Shown in pieces: positions 16,901 through 23,359 of a DNA stretch of 31,005 nt. The notes beneath the pieces were generated by a model that ran no database searches, was not told the DNA's origin, and was given only the letters and a program-made list of their open reading frames with translations. This DNA is from Oscillospiraceae bacterium (GTDB lineage Bacteria; Bacillota; Clostridia; Oscillospirales; Ruminococcaceae). The stretch covers positions 1 through 31,005 of the forward strand of contig JAHHUC010000018.1 in assembly GCA_020024215.1 (NCBI GenBank), written 5' to 3'. A program made the translations under genes and the position numbers. The stretch's first letter is position 1. Each line of letters begins with the position of its first letter.

Positions 16901-18496
16901 AAAATATTCATCAAAGCCGTATTTTTCATTCCATTTTTCATGATTCTTCGGATCATAATATTTTTCATCATTGTATCCAAAGGAATTTTTATATTGTATG
17001 TAGGTGTAAGCATCAAGAAATTTCTGAGGTCCCTTATCAATGGTATCCCTTGTTTTTAGAGCATAATCTGCCAGCCAATCAAATTCATCCTCGTTCATTC
17101 GTGCATCAACAACCCAGCGCATAAGTGCAATTGGAAGCCGGCGGAACTGCTCCCCCGACCAATCGGTTGTTTTTCCTGCGTTATCCATAGCTTTGGCGGG
17201 TTCTGAAAGCTCGACGTATGTATCAAATCTTGCCAAAGGATCCTCGTCCTTTTTCTTATCCATCCAGAACCGCACATTATCAGGATAGCTGTATGCATCT
17301 GCAATGCTGATTGCCAATCTGAGATAAAAATCATTTTCCGAATTATCCCTAAGCTTTTCCTTATGCTGATTATAAATTTCTGCAAAGGCAATTATTGTAT
17401 TTTCAGGATAGCTGCCCCCATCTCGTATAAGCGGACCTCCATTTATAAAATAGGAAAGGGGCTTTTCCTCGCACAGAAAATCTATGGCTTCTTTATAATC
17501 AGCGTCCTCATATAATCTGTTGAGTGTATTGTATCCTATGCGATTAACCAGCTCACGCTTGTAAATCAAATCTATATTGTTTTCAAGATTGTCCTCAATA
17601 GTATTCTCAGACAACAGCCTGTCATATTCGCCTATTCTTTTAAAGGGTCCTTTGCTTTCATCATGTATGTTGTAATCCTTTTTCTTAAGCCTTGCATCGC
17701 CGTAAACAGAATGATCGTTTCCGTTGGCTCCGTTGTCATTAGCTGACAGCTTCAGATATTTTTTTCCGCTGACATCCAAATCTACAAACTCCGATTCTGA
17801 ATCTCCCTTTAACACACCGGACTTATAAATTTCATCCCATGTGATTTTGTCATCGGAAACGAATATGGTGAATTTTACTCCGTTGCCAGATCTGCCCTGT
17901 TTGGCATCAACTCCCAAATAGGCTGTAAAATTGGTATATATATCGGAATAATCTCCTATATCAAAAACAACATTTGAATTTGCGTGAGCACCTATTCCCT
18001 TTTCAAAGGAATTTCGCTCGCCGTCTATAAACAATTCTATTACCTTGCCGTCGGGATTTTTATCTAGCTGTATGCCTTTGTAGCTTGAATGAGATTCCCC
18101 CTTTATATAAGGTATATCAGAAAGGAAATAGTAATCCCTGTCTGTTTCTATATTAAGTCCTTCTGTCAGCTCCTGTGCCGGAAAAAGAGGAACAAGCTGC
18201 TGCTCCCCACTGTCAGCATCCGGTGCTGTCTGTTGGGATTGCTGAGGGTTTTCAACATTTTCGTCAGCAGTTGAAGCACTGCTTTCCTCCTCTTGCTCAG
18301 AGGCCTCCTCCTTTTTTTCCTCTTCCTTGCCTTCTGAATCTTTATCATCCTGCTGTTGGGATTGAGAGCTCTCCTGAAGATGAAAAGAATCCACTTGCTG
18401 TGCATAAACAGCAGTATGCTCTCCAAAAGAAAAAACAAGCATTGCAAAAGCCAATGTGCCTGATATAATTCTTGATAAATTTGTGCTGTGTTTCAT
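13901..18496 (-). CDS. Large secreted surface protein: NPCBM, transglutaminase-like, F5/8C and Ig-like repeats, C-terminal anchor
   Basis: A 1,531-residue exported protein. Order of parts: signal peptide (1-33, cleavage after AVYA); Gln/Glu/Ser-rich linker (34-100); NPCBM carbohydrate-binding domain (about 112-270, FEKGIGAHANS and YLGVDAKQG motifs); a helical region with a transglutaminase/papain-like core (Cys552 in GAVCGG, His578 in GQPGHAA, Asp600 in WWRIQND); F5/8 type C (discoidin) domain (about 938-1078, KNLIDGNINTHWHS); four Ig-like repeats of about 70 residues (1085-1365, YSxxxxTxxxV); Ser/Asp/Glu-rich linker; membrane helix (about 1491-1511) and an Arg-rich tail. SSKTG before the helix resembles a sortase signal but lacks Pro. 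GGAGGA precedes the ATG. Likely binds glycans and processes or crosslinks protein at the cell surface; target unknown. Confidence 0.88.
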   Translation of the reverse strand: MKHSTNLSRIISGTLAFAMLVFSFGEHTAVYAQQVDSFHLQESSQSQQQDDKDSEGKEEEKKEEASEQEEESSASTADENVENPQQSQQTAPDADSGEQQLVPLFPAQELTEGLNIETDRDYYFLSDIPYIKGESHSSYKGIQLDKNPDGKVIELFIDGERNSFEKGIGAHANSNVVFDIGDYSDIYTNFTAYLGVDAKQGRSGNGVKFTIFVSDDKITWDEIYKSGVLKGDSESEFVDLDVSGKKYLKLSANDNGANGNDHSVYGDARLKKKDYNIHDESKGPFKRIGEYDRLLSENTIEDNLENNIDLIYKRELVNRIGYNTLNRLYEDADYKEAIDFLCEEKPLSYFINGGPLIRDGGSYPENTIIAFAEIYNQHKEKLRDNSENDFYLRLAISIADAYSYPDNVRFWMDKKKDEDPLARFDTYVELSEPAKAMDNAGKTTDWSGEQFRRLPIALMRWVVDARMNEDEFDWLADYALKTRDTIDKGPQKFLDAYTYIQYKNSFGYNDEKYYDPKNHEKWNEKYGFDEYFDDYGEDIHRLWIVFEEGAVCGGLAKTYANLAEVFGRPSVVVGQPGHAATVTLEYDKGSGRYWWRIQNDISGWAQSHSEYSNYLLNWGLGKGESSSYTPMAYDAVNNYDNFVDANKAVLLASSYQQTEDKEKLYRDAIEIQQINLDAWEGLVRAKLSDESLKSEDFLKLSKEIMKALTFYPLPMENLLNSIKDKITDTKDIAEFDMLRIKTLNRAVKATLEDVYQPNISSSMAKALLNQNSDHLASFSFDGEDAGKIVLNSKYDSSSIRVRYSLDNEKTWEETSEHKITLSKKQLDSLSADNDIKVGLVGVNDIYTIDLQPSKSPQQNNLYKNDYENLFITSDKYLEYSTDSGKTWHDYMPDLTSNTRFEGKQDVLLRYKSHETYIQSRADSYTFNEDSSTPERSYLQLQNVQLESFSSQQAGAATAAKNLIDGNINTHWHSDYGITDEKEYVVSFKQPALISALEYFPHSANGRWRDIEVYSSADSKQWEKIGEAHLANDDSVKSIVLNTAHPIKYLKIKGLNSYGNNPKEENKYFSGRMLNFYEDTTKKPSQPVQISYSTREKTNKDVVASITLPKGYTMAEGSSSYTFKENGEHTFKYKDRENNIYTAFAKVTWIRKAVLTADVAYSETKPTYGSVTATIGNFPYSDVYVSNNNHSLSFTFSKNGDFFFELADSYGNTGRVKASVQNIIGEESKVYVEYSPNDWTDGPVTAVLKSKGDEKFTVLNNKGNKEYTFLKNESFVFEVENSNGIKYDVAAAVDWIDPSKSKVTASYSTTDETTDAVTVTLSVDPDSHEIINNDGSGSYTFTKNGSFVFNIRLRDSQKVVFYEVKVNNIRPKASYDSDEDSDSDSDTDTHFDSSVQPPSEQTPSQTKPNFVPIDSPQKGSGTDKSTDTKTSYPSTLENKKDTSDALDKDSSSSSKEDGQSENTPLEDEREEKQDLPSEPAAKEDEEEKSSKTGVILAVLSAVGASFAFIAWGIKSNTFHSLRKKYIDRRRRR

Positions 18497-18665
18497 AATG
18501 TCCTCCGCGATATTTAATACTGTTTATATATCTACAAAAATTCGTCTGGGCTTGGATTTTGGGCAATTATATTATTTCAATTGCAGCCAAATCGCATTTT
18601 CGCTCAGCACTTTTATAAAATCAGCAGCTGTCCTGCAAAAATTCACAAAGGATCTGCCTTTCTTG

Positions 18666-19598
18666 TTAAGCTTCATCCTTCATATAGCCCGGATTGGATT
18701 TTTTTAAAAGCTTAACGGAATCCAGCTGTGTGAAAAGTATTGCTCCTAATATAATTATTCCACCAAAAATAAGATTTGGTGTAAGCTTTTCTAAGCCCAG
18801 AAGTATGGAAAATCCACTTCCTGAAACAAGCTCCAACGAAAGAATTACAGAGGCTTCGGTCGGTGTTGCGTGCTTTTGTGCCCAAGATTGAAGGCAATAG
18901 CAGAAGGCTGTTGAAAAAAGTCCCATAATTATGCATGGAACAAGTCCTGTTTTCAATGATTCAATCTGAAAATCCTTTAAATCCTTGAAAATGAACAAAA
19001 TACTTCCCAAAACTCCCACAACACCCAGCTGCATAATATTCACTATTTGAAAATTTTTGCATCTCTCTATGGCATATCCTAGGGAGCATATGTGAAAAGC
19101 ATATCCAAATGCCGCAGCAATTGAAATAATATCTCCTATATTTATGCTCAAGCCTGTATTGGCATCATAGGATAGCACGGCTATACCCACAAAGCACACC
19201 ATAACCCCTATGCATGTAAAAAGCGGGGGCTTTTTCTTGGAAAAGAGCCAATATATAAATGGAACCAAAATTACATTTGAACAGGTTAAGAAAGCGTTCT
19301 TTGATGGTGTTGTGTATGAAAGTCCGGTTGTTTCTAGAAAAAAAGCTAAAAACAAAATAAGCCCTGTAATTGCTCCGTATTTTATTTCATCTCTGCTTAT
19401 ATATCGAAGATGTCTGCCAAAAATTATCAGCATCACCAATGTTCCTACAACAAATCTGACAGAAAGGACCAAAGTGACAGGAAATCCTCCATTTAAGGCA
19501 ATTGTGGATAGGCTGTATCCGCTTCCCCAGACAATGGCTATTACAACAAGAATGATATCTACAAAAATATGGCTGGGCTTTTCAAAATTTATTCTCAT
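18666..19598 (-). CDS. EamA/DMT-family transporter
   Basis: A 310-residue inner-membrane protein with ten predicted helices, made of two EamA repeats: FVDIILVVIAIVWGSGYSLS and GLSYTTPSKNAFLTCSNVILV in the first half; SLGYAIERCKNFQIVNIMQL and EASVILSLELVSGSGFSILL in the second. It belongs to the drug/metabolite superfamily, usually exporters of amino acids or other small metabolites. It starts 15 bp after the stop of the putative selenoprotein gene and is the third gene of that operon. The ribosome site is weak (AGGG nine bases before the ATG), so translation may depend on the upstream gene. Substrate unknown. Confidence 0.88.
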   Translation of the reverse strand: MRINFEKPSHIFVDIILVVIAIVWGSGYSLSTIALNGGFPVTLVLSVRFVVGTLVMLIIFGRHLRYISRDEIKYGAITGLILFLAFFLETTGLSYTTPSKNAFLTCSNVILVPFIYWLFSKKKPPLFTCIGVMVCFVGIAVLSYDANTGLSINIGDIISIAAAFGYAFHICSLGYAIERCKNFQIVNIMQLGVVGVLGSILFIFKDLKDFQIESLKTGLVPCIIMGLFSTAFCYCLQSWAQKHATPTEASVILSLELVSGSGFSILLGLEKLTPNLIFGGIIILGAILFTQLDSVKLLKKSNPGYMKDEA

Positions 19599-19613
19599 GC
19601 TTACACGCCCTGT

Positions 19614-20006
19614 CTATCTTATTTTTTCTTCAATAAACTCACCTAAAATAGCTGCCACATCACCTACAAAATCCGCACACCTAACATCCCTTTTAGCAAC
19701 TTTCGGTTTTAAATCCTTACAGTCAAAATCGCTGTATTTGCCGACATATATATCCAAAAATTCCTTTATGAGAGGTCTTGAATCAGGAGAATTTTTCTGA
19801 TAATCCTTTATGGTCAAAATACCAATGCATCCAACCGCAGCCGAAACGGCTCCGCAGGTTCTTCCGGAAGCCATTCCGCCTGCAAAAGCCGCAACTGCCT
19901 TCACTGCATCGTGTTCGCAATCAGGACATACAGCCCTTATTACAGACTCGCCTCAGTTATAGCCATCCAAAAAATAATTTCTTGCAGTCTCCCTTAAATC
20001 CTTCAT
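19614..20006 (-). CDS. C_GCAxxG_C_C family redox protein, probable selenoprotein (in-frame TGA at codon 18)
   Basis: A 130-residue protein if TGA 19953-19955 is read as selenocysteine (U). The N-terminus is MKDLRETARNYFLDGYN-U-GESVIRAV. The family (about 140 residues) has four conserved Cys: one in a GyNC motif, one in a CGAxxG motif, and two near the C-terminus. Here they are U18, Cys51 (TCGAVSA, with Ala for the last Gly), Cys96 (FDCKDL) and Cys110 (RCADFV). The start at 20006 has AAGGAGG four bases upstream and overlaps the HAD stop as ATGA, so the frame before the TGA is real. Conventional calling would begin at an internal ATG (19904) and lose the GYNU segment. A SECIS-like hairpin follows. 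As I recall, the family description notes Sec-containing members and neighbouring transporter genes; an EamA transporter follows. A nonsense mutation is the alternative. Confidence 0.85.
19917..19955 (-). promoter_or_regulatory. Sec UGA codon with candidate bacterial SECIS hairpin
   Basis: Minus-strand RNA: UGA (19953-19955), 9 nt, then GUAAUAAGGGC (19933-19943) pairing with GUCCUGAUUGC (19917-19927). Ten of eleven positions pair (two G-U), with a single A-G mismatch, and the loop is UGUAU (19928-19932). The loop begins 21 nt after the UGA and has G as its second base. Both match the known needs of bacterial SECIS elements recognised by SelB: an apical loop 16-37 nt downstream with G in the first two positions. 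Confidence 0.7.
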
Positions 20007-20695
20007 ATATCCTCCTTAAAAAACAAAGACAAATCCTTTATGTTTTCTACAATATAAGAGGGCTTAAAAATTCCGGTCAGCGGTCTTTTGTAGCTGAGCC
20101 ACACGCTGTCTATACCGCTTAAGCAAGCCCCTTTTATATCCGCAGAAAGTGAATCGCCTACAACCAGAAAATTTTCCCTTGGAACATTGCCGTAATAGCT
20201 AAAAATATAATCAAAAAATTCTTTTGCCGGTTTTGGAAAGCCTATTTGCTCAGATATAAACAGTTTATGGAACATGTTTTCAGTGCCTGTTATTTTAAGC
20301 TTTCTCATCTGAATATCCGTTGAAGCATTGGTGATTGCATCAAGAACAAACCTCCTGCCAAGCCTGTTGAGAATTTCCTCTGCCCCTTCATAAAGCTTTG
20401 TATTTTCAATAAGCAAATCTATGTAATCCTCGCTTATAGAATCAAAATCCTTGCTTGTCATGCCGACCTTGGTGAAAAAATCCTTGAATCTGAGAACAAG
20501 CACCTCATCTTTATCAATAAGACCATCCTCGTACTGCTTCCACCTTTGGTCATTTATCCCCTTATAAAGAAGGTAGATATCTTCGTCGGCCTTTATGCCA
20601 TACCTGCTGCAAAGCATAAAAAAAGCTGCACGCTCCGCATAATCAAAGTCGAATACAGTTTTGTCCAAATCCATCAAAATGTGGGTGTATTTCAT
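20003..20695 (-). CDS. HAD-family hydrolase, YjjG/YfnB-like nucleotidase
   Basis: A 230-residue cytoplasmic phosphatase of the HAD superfamily with an alpha-helical C1 cap. Motif I is MDLDKTVFDFD (Asp9 and Asp11), motif II ITNAS, motif III the Lys in GFPKPAKEFF, and motif IV VVGDSLSADIKGA. The DLD-x-T-x-FDFD start and the overall length fit the YjjG/YfnB group, which removes phosphate from (non-canonical) pyrimidine nucleotides. The ATG has AGGAGGGG upstream and a strong promoter 24 bp before it. Its stop codon overlaps the start of the selenoprotein gene (ATGA), so the two are translationally coupled. The exact substrate is not proven by sequence. Confidence 0.88.
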   Translation of the reverse strand: MKYTHILMDLDKTVFDFDYAERAAFFMLCSRYGIKADEDIYLLYKGINDQRWKQYEDGLIDKDEVLVLRFKDFFTKVGMTSKDFDSISEDYIDLLIENTKLYEGAEEILNRLGRRFVLDAITNASTDIQMRKLKITGTENMFHKLFISEQIGFPKPAKEFFDYIFSYYGNVPRENFLVVGDSLSADIKGACLSGIDSVWLSYKRPLTGIFKPSYIVENIKDLSLFFKEDI

Positions 20696-20718
20696 AATCC
20701 CCTCCTGTTTTAATGAAT

Positions 20719-20747
20719 ATTGTATTGCAAAAAAACTTTTTTGTCAA
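20719..20747 (-). promoter_or_regulatory. Promoter of the HAD-selenoprotein-EamA operon
   Basis: Minus strand: TTGACA (20742-20747), 17-bp spacer rich in A and T runs, TACAAT (20719-20724). Back to back with the plus-strand sortase promoter, leaving 36 bp between the two -35 boxes. Confidence 0.85.
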
Positions 20748-20783
20748 AAAAATTTAAAAAATTTATTTTTAAGCGCAATAAAC

Positions 20784-20812
20784 TTGACATAATGGGGCAC
20801 TTTATATACAAT
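20784..20812 (+). promoter_or_regulatory. Promoter of the sortase gene
   Basis: TTGACA (20784-20789), 17-bp spacer, TACAAT (20807-20812), giving a short leader before the ATG at 20846. Both hexamers are the same as in the divergent promoter at 20719-20747. Confidence 0.85.
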
Positions 20813-20845
20813 TAAGTAGCAAGTATATTGTAAAGGAATAGTGAT

Positions 20846-21691
20846 ATGAAAAATTTAACATTTCTAAAAAAATTTGTTGCAATCACTTTGGCTATGAGCT
20901 TCATTCTGGTCTCAGGCTGCGGAAACAAGGAAAATTCCTCATCCAGCGAATCGGAGGATTCTTCATCACAGTCCAGTGAAAGCTCCTCTCCTGCTGACCT
21001 CAGAGATCCTGTTGATCTTACAGAAAAGCTGGAAAAGGGAATCAAACGAAACCCCGACACAGTGGGCTGGCTCTACATTCCTGAAATAGGTATTGATGAT
21101 GCCGTGCTCCAGAAGAATGATCCCTCAAAGTCTCATCGTGAAAACAACGAGTACTACCTCAGAATAGATGAGGACAAAAAATATGATGTTTTCGGCTGCT
21201 ATTGGGCTGATGCTTTAAGCAAAATCGGAAACAGAAACGATCTTTCCAAGAACACCGTCATCTATGGCCACTCGGATTATAAGGACAACAAGGATGGAAA
21301 GAAGTTCTCCAAGCTCTTCCACTATATGGACAAGGAATTTTTGGAAAACAACCCCTATATCTACTTTTCCACCGAGGAAGAGGATATGGTATTCCAGATA
21401 TTCTCCGTATTTTATACCCATGTAGACTTTGTTTACATCTATACCGATCCCACAGTTGAGCATTTCGGTGAAATAATCAAGGGTGCCAAGGACAGAAGCG
21501 AATATATCATTGATGTGCCTGTTGACCCTGCAAAGGACAAAATCATCACACTTTCTACCTGCACAGGTGAATTTGTAAAGGGCAACAAAGATGACTACCG
21601 CTTTGTAATTATGGGCAAGCTGCTCCCCTCCAGCGAGGTTCCTAAGGACGCAGTTAAGGTTGAGAAAAATCCCAAGCCCTTCAGAGACTAG
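20846..21691 (+). CDS. srtB: Class B sortase with a lipoprotein signal peptide
   Basis: A 281-residue extracytoplasmic transpeptidase that would join surface proteins to the cell envelope. The catalytic triad is visible: His142 (VIYGHSDY), Cys239 in TLSTC (the class B signature) and Arg252 (DDYRFVIMG). The N-terminus (KKFVAITLAMSFILVSGCG) is a lipoprotein signal with lipobox LVSG-Cys25, followed by a Ser/Glu linker. Most sortases instead keep an uncleaved membrane helix, so lipid anchoring would be unusual. Start ATG 20846 follows AAGGAA. It is single, between its own promoter and terminator. A likely client is the large protein at 13901-18496. Confidence 0.9.
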   Translation: MKNLTFLKKFVAITLAMSFILVSGCGNKENSSSSESEDSSSQSSESSSPADLRDPVDLTEKLEKGIKRNPDTVGWLYIPEIGIDDAVLQKNDPSKSHRENNEYYLRIDEDKKYDVFGCYWADALSKIGNRNDLSKNTVIYGHSDYKDNKDGKKFSKLFHYMDKEFLENNPYIYFSTEEEDMVFQIFSVFYTHVDFVYIYTDPTVEHFGEIIKGAKDRSEYIIDVPVDPAKDKIITLSTCTGEFVKGNKDDYRFVIMGKLLPSSEVPKDAVKVEKNPKPFRD

Positions 21692-21732
21692 CTTTAAAAG
21701 TATAGCAGCATATCCTCATATGTTGAAATTCG

Positions 21733-21765
21733 ACGGCAGAATCCGTATATTATGGATTCTGCCGT
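21733..21765 (+). terminator. Terminator after the sortase gene
   Basis: ACGGCAGAATCC (21733-21744) pairs perfectly with GGATTCTGCCGT (21754-21765) over 12 bp with a 9-nt loop, then TATTATATTATAAAT. The T-tract is interrupted, but the stem is strong and well placed. Confidence 0.7.
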
Positions 21766-21794
21766 TATTATATTATAAATAATAATCATCAACA

Positions 21795-21823
21795 TTGCAT
21801 TATCCATAAAATTTATGTATAAT
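21795..21823 (+). promoter_or_regulatory. Promoter of the pgsA-popT operon
   Basis: TTGCAT (21795-21800), 17-bp spacer, perfect TATAAT (21818-21823), about 30 bp before the pgsA ribosome site. Confidence 0.75.
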
Positions 21824-21861
21824 ATATCTAGCTTAACAAAGTCGGATTTAGGAGAGAATTT

Positions 21862-22428
21862 ATGATAATTGACAAAAGTCAGAGGATCTTTACCATTCCC
21901 AATATATTGTCCATTTTCCGAATCGGTATACTTCCTGTGTTTACCTACATTTACCTTACTGCGGATACAGACAAAGAATATTTCCTTGCTGTTTTTCTTT
22001 TTTTCCTGTCCGCTTTAAGTGATTGCTTTGATGGCATGATAGCAAGAAAATTCAATCAGATAACTGAGCTGGGAAAGCTTTTGGACCCTGCTGCTGATAA
22101 GCTTACTCAAATCGTTTTGCTTTTTTGCCTTGCGCAAAGATTTAAGTTTGTGTGGTCTTTGGCTTTTATATGCCTTGCAAAAGACATATTCATGACCTTT
22201 ATGGGAGCCTTGATTCTCAAAATAAAGAAGCGGAAATTGAATGGAGCAAAATGGTATGGCAAAGTTTCCACCGCCTATGCCTATGCAGTTATTCTGATTT
22301 TGCTTTTGTTTCCAAGGCTCAATCCTGCACTTTCAGATATCCTCACCATCTCCTGTGAAATTCTGATGATATTGAGCATAGTGCTTTATGCGAGAGTTTT
22401 TTATGATATGTGGAAGGGTGAGGCTTAA
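21862..22428 (+). CDS. pgsA: CDP-alcohol phosphatidyltransferase, probable phosphatidylglycerophosphate synthase
   Basis: A 188-residue membrane enzyme that makes phosphatidylglycerophosphate from CDP-diacylglycerol and glycerol-3-phosphate, the committed step to phosphatidylglycerol and cardiolipin. The CDP-alcohol signature is complete: Asp54-x2-Asp57-Gly58-x2-Ala61-Arg62-x8-Gly71-x3-Asp75-x3-Asp79. IPNILSIFRIGILPVF at the N-terminus is the usual PgsA first helix, and five to six membrane segments are predicted. The start has AGGAGAG upstream. Its stop codon is directly followed by the next ATG. Other CDP-alcohol transferases share the motif, so PgsA is the best but not the only reading. 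Confidence 0.88.
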   Translation: MIIDKSQRIFTIPNILSIFRIGILPVFTYIYLTADTDKEYFLAVFLFFLSALSDCFDGMIARKFNQITELGKLLDPAADKLTQIVLLFCLAQRFKFVWSLAFICLAKDIFMTFMGALILKIKKRKLNGAKWYGKVSTAYAYAVILILLLFPRLNPALSDILTISCEILMILSIVLYARVFYDMWKGEA

Positions 22429-23274
22429 ATGACAAAATCAATAAAACTTTTCTTTAAAGGCTTTATAATAGGAATAAGCAATCTTATCCCAGGCTTAAGC
22501 GGCGGTACTGTTGCTTTGGTTTTAGGAATTTATGAGGATTTTTTAGCCGCCTTGGGACATCTTTTTTCAAACTTCAAAAGAAATATCCTTTTCCTATGTC
22601 CAATTCTTCTGGGTATGGTCTGTTCCTTGATTTCTTTAAGCGGAGTTATCTCATACTGCCTCGCAAATTATCTGTTTGCCACAATTCTTTTTTTCTGCGG
22701 AGCTATTTTAGGCGGATTGCCGAAAATTGCAGCAGGCGTAAGGGGCAGCAAAATAGGCTTTGCAAATTCCGTTTGCTTCATTCTGGCTTTCTTGGTGGTG
22801 CTTTCGCCTTTGTTTTTATCCGAGGCAAATGCTGCATCAAATATAAAAATGTCAGCTGTGTTATTCATAAAGCTGATTTTTTTAGGAATCATAGCCTCTT
22901 CCACAATGGTTATTCCGGGTGTCAGCGGCTCTGCTGTTTTGATGGCGCTTGGTTATTATAATTTCATCATATCCTCTTTGCACAATCTTGTATCACCTGA
23001 CAGCTTTTCATCCTCCGTTTTGGTTATGCTTCCCTATGCCATAGGTCTTGCACTGGGCTTGATGATAACTTCAAGAATAATTGAAAAATGTCTCAAACTT
23101 TACAGGGAAAATTGCTATTTTGCAATTATGGGCTTTATTATTTCCTCGGTTGCTGTAATACTTTTGCAAAATGATATTTTCAATATCGTATTTAAAACAA
23201 GTATTTTTGAAATTGTTATCGGATTTTCACTTTTTATAATCGGATTTATCTCTGCAAGAAAAATGGGCGATTAA
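22429..23274 (+). CDS. popT: DUF368 family protein, probable undecaprenyl-phosphate translocase PopT
   Basis: A 281-residue membrane protein with about eight to nine helices in two inverted repeats. Each repeat has the family motif: ISNLIPGLSGGTVALVLGIY (residues about 16-35) and VIPGVSGSAVLMALGYYNF (second half). DUF368 proteins were recently shown to return undecaprenyl phosphate, the carrier lipid of peptidoglycan and teichoic acid synthesis, across the membrane (PopT). The ATG follows the pgsA stop with no gap, so the two are co-translated: envelope phospholipid synthesis with carrier-lipid recycling. The family assignment is strong; the translocase role rests on work in other Firmicutes and proteobacteria. 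Confidence 0.85.
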   Translation: MTKSIKLFFKGFIIGISNLIPGLSGGTVALVLGIYEDFLAALGHLFSNFKRNILFLCPILLGMVCSLISLSGVISYCLANYLFATILFFCGAILGGLPKIAAGVRGSKIGFANSVCFILAFLVVLSPLFLSEANAASNIKMSAVLFIKLIFLGIIASSTMVIPGVSGSAVLMALGYYNFIISSLHNLVSPDSFSSSVLVMLPYAIGLALGLMITSRIIEKCLKLYRENCYFAIMGFIISSVAVILLQNDIFNIVFKTSIFEIVIGFSLFIIGFISARKMGD

Positions 23275-23300
23275 AGCTTAAACTTTCCTGCCTCGCAGCT

Positions 23301-23329
23301 TTGCTGCGTACAGCAAGGGAATATATAAT
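23301..23329 (+). promoter_or_regulatory. Promoter of the acetyltransferase gene
   Basis: TTGCTG (23301-23306), 17-bp spacer, TATAAT (23324-23329), 31 bp before the ATG. The -35 overlaps a short CGCAGC-TTT-GCTGCG hairpin (23294-23308) that follows popT. Confidence 0.6.
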
Positions 23330-23359
23330 AATTCAAAATATTGAAAGGGAAAATATAAT

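Noticed and set aside
19210..19800. 196-residue plus-strand open frame
   Set aside because: Antisense to the EamA and selenoprotein genes, with no family pattern or ribosome site; a shadow frame.
19614..19904. Stand-alone 96-residue protein starting at an internal ATG
   Set aside because: It lacks a ribosome site, loses the family's N-terminal conserved segment, and the frame continues upstream through a single TGA to a well-placed ATG at 20006.
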